From NCBI GenBank assembly GCA_031382085.1, contig JANMYM010000063.1, positions 1 to 64,000 of the forward strand: 64,000 nt of DNA, written 5' to 3'. This stretch comes from UBA964 sp031382085. GTDB taxonomy: Bacteria; Pseudomonadota; Gammaproteobacteria; Steroidobacterales; Steroidobacteraceae. A program made the position numbers and the translations under genes. Of this stretch, positions 60,462 through 64,000 are shown piece after piece (the stretch's first letter is position 1; each line of letters begins with the position of its first letter). The notes under the pieces were generated by a model, which was not told the origin of the DNA, searched no databases, and saw only the letters and a program-made list of their open reading frames with translations.

Positions 60462-60790
60462 CCGCCAGCGACTGGCTATACATGGTCTTGCTGGTGACGG
60501 CGACAGCCCTGACTCGCTCAACGCTGGTGTTGTTAGGCAACCGGATCAGCCTGCCGCCGCGCGTCGAATCCGCGCTGCGCTACGCGCCCGCCTGTGCGCT
60601 GTCCGCGATCCTGCTGCCGCAACTGCTGACGACTGCCCAGGGCCAGCTGATCGGCTGGCAGGGCAGCGCAGCGCTGTGGGCGGCCGTCGCCACGACCGTC
60701 ACCATGTGGCTGAGCCGCAGCATGCTGCTGGCGATTGTCTGTGGAATGGCCGCCTACTGGCTGTTCCGGGCAGTCGGCGTGCCTGTCTGA
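60458..60790 (+). CDS. azlD: AzlD-family amino-acid exporter, small subunit
   Basis: A 110-residue four-helix membrane protein from a GTG start: LVTATALTRSTLVLLGNRIS, LRYAPACALSAILLPQL and the C-terminal LSRSMLLAIVCGMAAYWLFR match AzlD. It is the partner of AzlC, whose gene it overlaps. Confidence 0.8.
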   Translation: MTASDWLYMVLLVTATALTRSTLVLLGNRISLPPRVESALRYAPACALSAILLPQLLTTAQGQLIGWQGSAALWAAVATTVTMWLSRSMLLAIVCGMAAYWLFRAVGVPV

Positions 60791-60824
60791 CGTCAAAACT
60801 GTCAATTGGACGTCTATACAGTTA

Positions 60825-60858
60825 TTGACACTGTGTCAAAACTCAGTCTAGACTGAGT
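60825..60858 (+). promoter_or_regulatory. tetR promoter with 18-bp palindromic operator
   Basis: ACTCAGTCTAGACTGAGT (60841-60858) is a perfect palindrome three bases before the ATG of the TetR gene. TTGACA at 60825 and TAGACT at 60849 (18-base spacer) give a promoter inside which it lies. A smaller inverted repeat, GACAC-T-GTGTC (60828), precedes it. The palindrome is the likely autoregulatory site of the efflux operon. Confidence 0.7.
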
Positions 60859-60861
60859 CTT

Positions 60862-61530
60862 ATGAACCTCCTGAGCGAGCGTCGCCAGGAAGAAAAAGAG
60901 CGGCGACGCGCAGACATTCTCGATGCAGCGACGGCGGTGGCCCACGAGTACGGGCTGACCGGTGTCACCATGGATCTGGTCGCGAGGCAGGCGCGGCTGT
61001 CGCGCGCGCTTATCTACGTCTATTTTCGCGATCGCGACGAGCTGCAGTTCGGGCTGTGCCAGCGCGCGCTGACACTGCTGCGAGACCGCTTCCAGGCTGC
61101 GATGGCCGCGGTCGAACTCGGCGTCGACAAAGCGCGGGCCTGCGGCGTCGCGTACCTGATGTTTGCGCGCGAGCTGCCGGTCGAATTCGAGGTGCTGTCG
61201 CGATTCGAGGCGCACACGCCCGACGTCGCCAACATGGCTGCCAACGAATCGGCCTGCATGTTAGCGGGCGACGAAGTACACAAGCTGCTGATCAACGCCA
61301 TCGAACTCGGCATTCGCGACGGCTCGATACGCAAGGACGCGGGACCTGCCCCGGTTGTGGCAGTGACGTTGTGGGGATTCACGCATGGCGTGCTGCAGCT
61401 TGCCAAGACCAAGGCGAACGTGCTGGCACATGAAGGCGTCGCCGCCGACCAGTTGCTGGAACACGCCCTCAACATGGCAACCCGCAGCATCGCGAGCGAG
61501 GCAACCATCGCGCGAGGCCTGGCGCCATGA
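60862..61530 (+). CDS. TetR-family repressor of the efflux operon
   Basis: A 222-residue regulator. The N-terminal helix-turn-helix reads RADILDAATAVAHEYGLTGV followed by TMDLVARQARLSRALIYVYF. The ligand domain is not specific. It overlaps the TolC-like gene by four bases and has a perfect palindrome at its promoter, so it controls its own operon, presumably released by a compound that the pump exports. Confidence 0.9.
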   Translation: MNLLSERRQEEKERRRADILDAATAVAHEYGLTGVTMDLVARQARLSRALIYVYFRDRDELQFGLCQRALTLLRDRFQAAMAAVELGVDKARACGVAYLMFARELPVEFEVLSRFEAHTPDVANMAANESACMLAGDEVHKLLINAIELGIRDGSIRKDAGPAPVVAVTLWGFTHGVLQLAKTKANVLAHEGVAADQLLEHALNMATRSIASEATIARGLAP

Positions 61531-62960
61531 AATCGGCTCGCCTCACAGGCGTCCTCGCCGGTGGCCTGATCGCCGTGCTGCTGTCTGCCACAGCTAACAC
61601 CGCAGAACCGCTCAGGGACACCGCCGCGGTCATTGACGACTATGTCGCGCAGGGGCTCAAGAGCAATGTCGCGCTGCAGATTCAGTCGCTCGAAATTAAT
61701 CGCAGCCAGGCGGCGCTCGAGGCGGCGCGCGCACGTTTTCTGCCGGAGCTCGCGCTGGCGACTCGTTATTCGCGCAACGAAGGCGGGCGCGAAATCAATC
61801 TCCAGCTCGATACCCTGCTAAACCCGGTTTACAGCACGCTCAACGATCTTCTGGCAGCTCAGGGCCGGTCGGCAACATTTCCGACTCTGAGCACGCAATC
61901 ATTCTCGTTTTCGCGCCCCGAGGAACAGGACAGCCGGGTCACGCTGCGCCAGCCACTCTACGTGCCGGCAATCCCGGCCGCGGTGCGTGCGCAATCCGCC
62001 CTGCTGGATGTAAGCAGCGCGGCCCAAACCGCGTTCGCTCGCCGCCTCAAACGCGACGTCGCCGTCGCCTACCTCAGCTGGCAGCGCGCCGGCAACGCCG
62101 CCGCCATCGTCGATGCCAGCCGTCAATTGTTAGCAGAAAACCTGCGCGTCAATGAATCGCTGTTCCGTAATGGCAAGGTCACGCAGGATCGCCCATTGCG
62201 TGCCAGGGCGGAGTTGTTAGGCGTTGAGCAGCAGCTCGCGGAGGCTCGCAACGGCGTCAGCCAGGCACAGAGCTACATGAATTTCCTGCTGAATCGACCG
62301 CTCGAAACCGCATTGGAACCCTCGGATCCGGGCGCCAACCTGGCCAGCACGGCGCAGAAACTCGCCGTGTTGCAGGACCAGGCCTTGCGTCAGCGCCCGG
62401 AAGTACAACAGGCAGAAAGCGCGCGACGCGCGGCGGAAGCGCGCATCGATGTGGTGCGCGCGGCGCGCAAGCCGACGCTCGCGCTGGGTGTGGACGCCGG
62501 CATCCAGGGAGAGCGCTATGAATTTGGCCGGGGCAGCAACTTCAGCACGCTGTCGCTGGTTTTCAACTGGACGTTTTTCGACGGCGGCTCACGCCGGGCC
62601 GACGTTGACGCCGCCCGCGTCGGTCAACGTCAGGCGCGCCTGCAGGAAGTACAGCTGGCATCCCAGATTCAACTCGAGGTGCAGCTGGCCCTGGATCGCT
62701 TGAACACGGCCATCGAGTCGCTGGCCACTGCAACGGCGCGCGCCGAGGCGGCACACGCGGCGTTTCGGATTGCGGGCCGCAAGCGCGATGAGGCGGTCAT
62801 CAGCGCCGTCGAATTCATCGATGCGCGCGCCGCACTGACGGCCGCCGAACTGGCGTTGTCGAGCACGCGCTTCGATGTGCTGACACGGCAGGCCGAACTG
62901 GATTACGCAACCGCCGCTGGCCGGCTGCCCATGGGCAGCACGGTCACCGCGGCACCTTGA
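61527..62960 (+). CDS. TolC-family outer-membrane efflux protein
   Basis: A 477-residue outer-membrane factor with a signal peptide (to about residue 26). It has the two repeated OEP domains, for example LQIQSLEINRSQAALEAARA and RQRPEVQQAESARRAAEARI, with the long coiled-coil helices of TolC trimers. It forms the exit duct of an RND-type or similar pump. It is flanked by TetR and HlyD-type genes. Confidence 0.9.
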   Translation: MKSARLTGVLAGGLIAVLLSATANTAEPLRDTAAVIDDYVAQGLKSNVALQIQSLEINRSQAALEAARARFLPELALATRYSRNEGGREINLQLDTLLNPVYSTLNDLLAAQGRSATFPTLSTQSFSFSRPEEQDSRVTLRQPLYVPAIPAAVRAQSALLDVSSAAQTAFARRLKRDVAVAYLSWQRAGNAAAIVDASRQLLAENLRVNESLFRNGKVTQDRPLRARAELLGVEQQLAEARNGVSQAQSYMNFLLNRPLETALEPSDPGANLASTAQKLAVLQDQALRQRPEVQQAESARRAAEARIDVVRAARKPTLALGVDAGIQGERYEFGRGSNFSTLSLVFNWTFFDGGSRRADVDAARVGQRQARLQEVQLASQIQLEVQLALDRLNTAIESLATATARAEAAHAAFRIAGRKRDEAVISAVEFIDARAALTAAELALSSTRFDVLTRQAELDYATAAGRLPMGSTVTAAP

Positions 62961-62963
62961 GGC

Positions 62964-64000
62964 ATGATCATGAACATTCTGACTAACAAACAGCGCGCGG
63001 CCCGATTCGCGGTTGTTATTTTCGCCACCACCCTGACTGCCTGCGGTCGCGCGGTGCAGGAGACCACGGCTCCGCCCACGGCCGTGCGCACGGCGGTAGC
63101 CGTCACCGGCCCTGCCTCGCCGCCCATCGAAGGCAACGGCATCGTTGCCACCAAGGATGAAGCACGGTTGTCGTTCAAGGTCGGCGGCGTTGTCAGCCGC
63201 ATTCGCGTGCAGGATGGCGAGAGCGTTCGCAAGGGCCAGTTGCTCGCAGAAATCGAACCGGCCGAGATCAACGCGCAGGTCGACGCGACCTGGCAGCTCG
63301 CCGAAAAGGCCCGCCGTGACCTTGCGCGCGGCGAGCGGCTCTATGCGGATCAGGTCATTTCGCTCGAACAACTGGAAGGCCTGCGCACCCAGGCCGCGAC
63401 CTCGCAGGCGCAGCTGCGCTCGGTGCAATTCAATCGCGGCTACGCAACCATCGTCGCGCCACGCGACGGCGTGGTACTGCGCAAGCTGGTGCAGGAGCGC
63501 GAACTGGTCCCGGCCGGACAACCGGTGTTGGCGTTAGGTGGCCGCGAGCGCGGCTACATCGTGCGTGGCTCGCTCGCCGATCGCGAAATCGTGCAGGTGA
63601 AACTCGGTGACAGCGTGCAAGTCGGACTCGATGCGTGGCCTGGCAAGGTCTTTCCCGGACACATCAGCGAGATTGCCAGCGCCGCCGATGAGCGCAGCGG
63701 CATGTTCCCGATCGAGGTGCAGCTCGATACGGCGACTGTGCAGCTCGTCACCGGCCTGGTCGCGAAGCTGCGCATCCAGCCCGCCAGTGCTAACAACGGT
63801 CAGCTGGCGTATGTACCGATCTCGGCGCTACTCGAAGGCGATGGCAACCAGGCGACCGTATTCCTGGTAGCCGGCGACAAGGCGCAAAAGCGCCGCGTTC
63901 GCGTTGCCTTCCTGACCGGCGAACAGGCCGCGCTGTCCGAAGGACTGCGCAGTGGCGACGTCGTGGTTACGGAAGGCGCGCTGTATTTGATCGACGGAGA
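62964..64000 (+). CDS. HlyD/RND periplasmic adaptor lipoprotein (5' part)
   Basis: The open frame runs to the window end, about 345 codons. The N-terminal signal ends in LTAC, a lipobox. The body has the biotinyl-lipoyl-like barrel (RLSFKVGGVVSRIRVQDGES and IVAPRDGVVLRKLVQE), the coiled-coil hairpin (EKARRDLARGERLYADQVIS) and the membrane-proximal part. It starts three bases after the TolC stop. An inner-membrane RND gene is expected next. Confidence 0.9.
   Translation, partial: MIMNILTNKQRAARFAVVIFATTLTACGRAVQETTAPPTAVRTAVAVTGPASPPIEGNGIVATKDEARLSFKVGGVVSRIRVQDGESVRKGQLLAEIEPAEINAQVDATWQLAEKARRDLARGERLYADQVISLEQLEGLRTQAATSQAQLRSVQFNRGYATIVAPRDGVVLRKLVQERELVPAGQPVLALGGRERGYIVRGSLADREIVQVKLGDSVQVGLDAWPGKVFPGHISEIASAADERSGMFPIEVQLDTATVQLVTGLVAKLRIQPASANNGQLAYVPISALLEGDGNQATVFLVAGDKAQKRRVRVAFLTGEQAALSEGLRSGDVVVTEGALYLIDG

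Larger units (their letters stand above)
1..64000. repeat. Over-represented word GTTAG/CTAAC, usually YGTTAGS
   Basis: Counting by eye finds about 150 copies on both strands, roughly 2.4 per kb. About two thirds are preceded by T, most others by C, and almost all are followed by G or C. They fall in all frames: as TTA-G (Leu), GTT-AGC (Val-Ser), GCT-AAC (Ala-Asn), CCT-AAC (Pro-Asn) and CTA-ACA (Leu-Thr). They are dense in housekeeping genes such as trp, ubi and feoB and almost absent from coding parts of 6.5-11.9 kb, 22.1-22.9 kb, 23.1-24.5 kb and 28.7-29.9 kb. Confidence 0.6.

Noticed and set aside
1..64000. TTA codons as a developmental regulatory code, as in Streptomyces
   Set aside because: They occur in housekeeping genes, and the same word also appears as CTA-ACA, GCT-AAC and CCT-AAC in other frames, so the signal is in the DNA word, not in the codon.
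1..64000. CRISPR arrays, tRNA or rRNA genes
   Set aside because: No regularly spaced repeats, no tRNA-like cloverleaf ends and no rRNA-like stretches were noticed in either strand.

Overview
The window is GC-rich, densely coded chromosomal DNA, most likely from a gammaproteobacterium of the Steroidobacter/Nevskia type. The reasons are the linked ubiE-ubiJ-ubiB set, a single trpEGDCFBA cluster behind a classical attenuator, yajQ, a YheU-family gene, feoAB, and a plug-type TonB receptor next to many secreted enzymes. No rRNA, tRNA or CRISPR array was seen. The lineage is inferred from gene content only.

Layout. 1-6.5 kb: end of an Asp/Glu-racemase-like gene, a Yip1-like membrane protein, a DUF1838 protein, an arylesterase-like beta-propeller, a membrane protein and a Tat-exported flavin amine oxidase. 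6.5-11.9 kb: an accessory block of small unrelated genes (three toxin-antitoxin pairs, a PH-domain protein, a monooxygenase-like protein, DUF1326/DUF2182, a cupin) with an IS110 transposase remnant. Several of these genes end in integron-attC-like CTAACAA tails. 11.9-25.7 kb: FabH-like and MliC-like genes, ribosomal protein THX, secreted proteins, a TfoX-like gene, an M49 peptidase, an acyl-CoA synthetase, a hydrolase/GNAT group and a LysR regulator. 25.7-32.3 kb: DUF4242, ccdAB, an S9 peptidase, DUF1993, a GST, a deleted second brn locus, a decayed MaoC pair, a ferritin-like protein and a 195-nt foldback sequence. 32.3-37 kb: a three-gene 2-oxoacid:ferredoxin oxidoreductase operon. 37-43.4 kb: DUF971, DUF1801, a TonB receptor and the ubiquinone genes. 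43.4-51.6 kb: the trp operon, with leader peptide and attenuator, running on into an MFS pump and a VOC protein. 51.8-59.7 kb: a HerA-like ATPase, DUF2780, a TlpA-like lipoprotein, yajQ, a cobalamin-binding-protein-like gene and feoAB with a Fur-box-like site. 59.7-64 kb: azlCD, then a TetR-TolC-HlyD efflux operon cut by the window end.

Two signals are not explained by ordinary annotation. First, the word GTTAG/CTAAC (usually YGTTAGS) occurs about 150 times on both strands, in every reading frame, and often forces the rare codons TTA and CTA. It is nearly absent inside the accessory genes. Second, unrelated accessory genes share 3' tails that begin with CTAACAA. One 34-bp tail occurs twice, 22 kb apart and inverted, with 30 of 34 bases identical. 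These tails look like integron attC remnants, although no integrase lies in the window.
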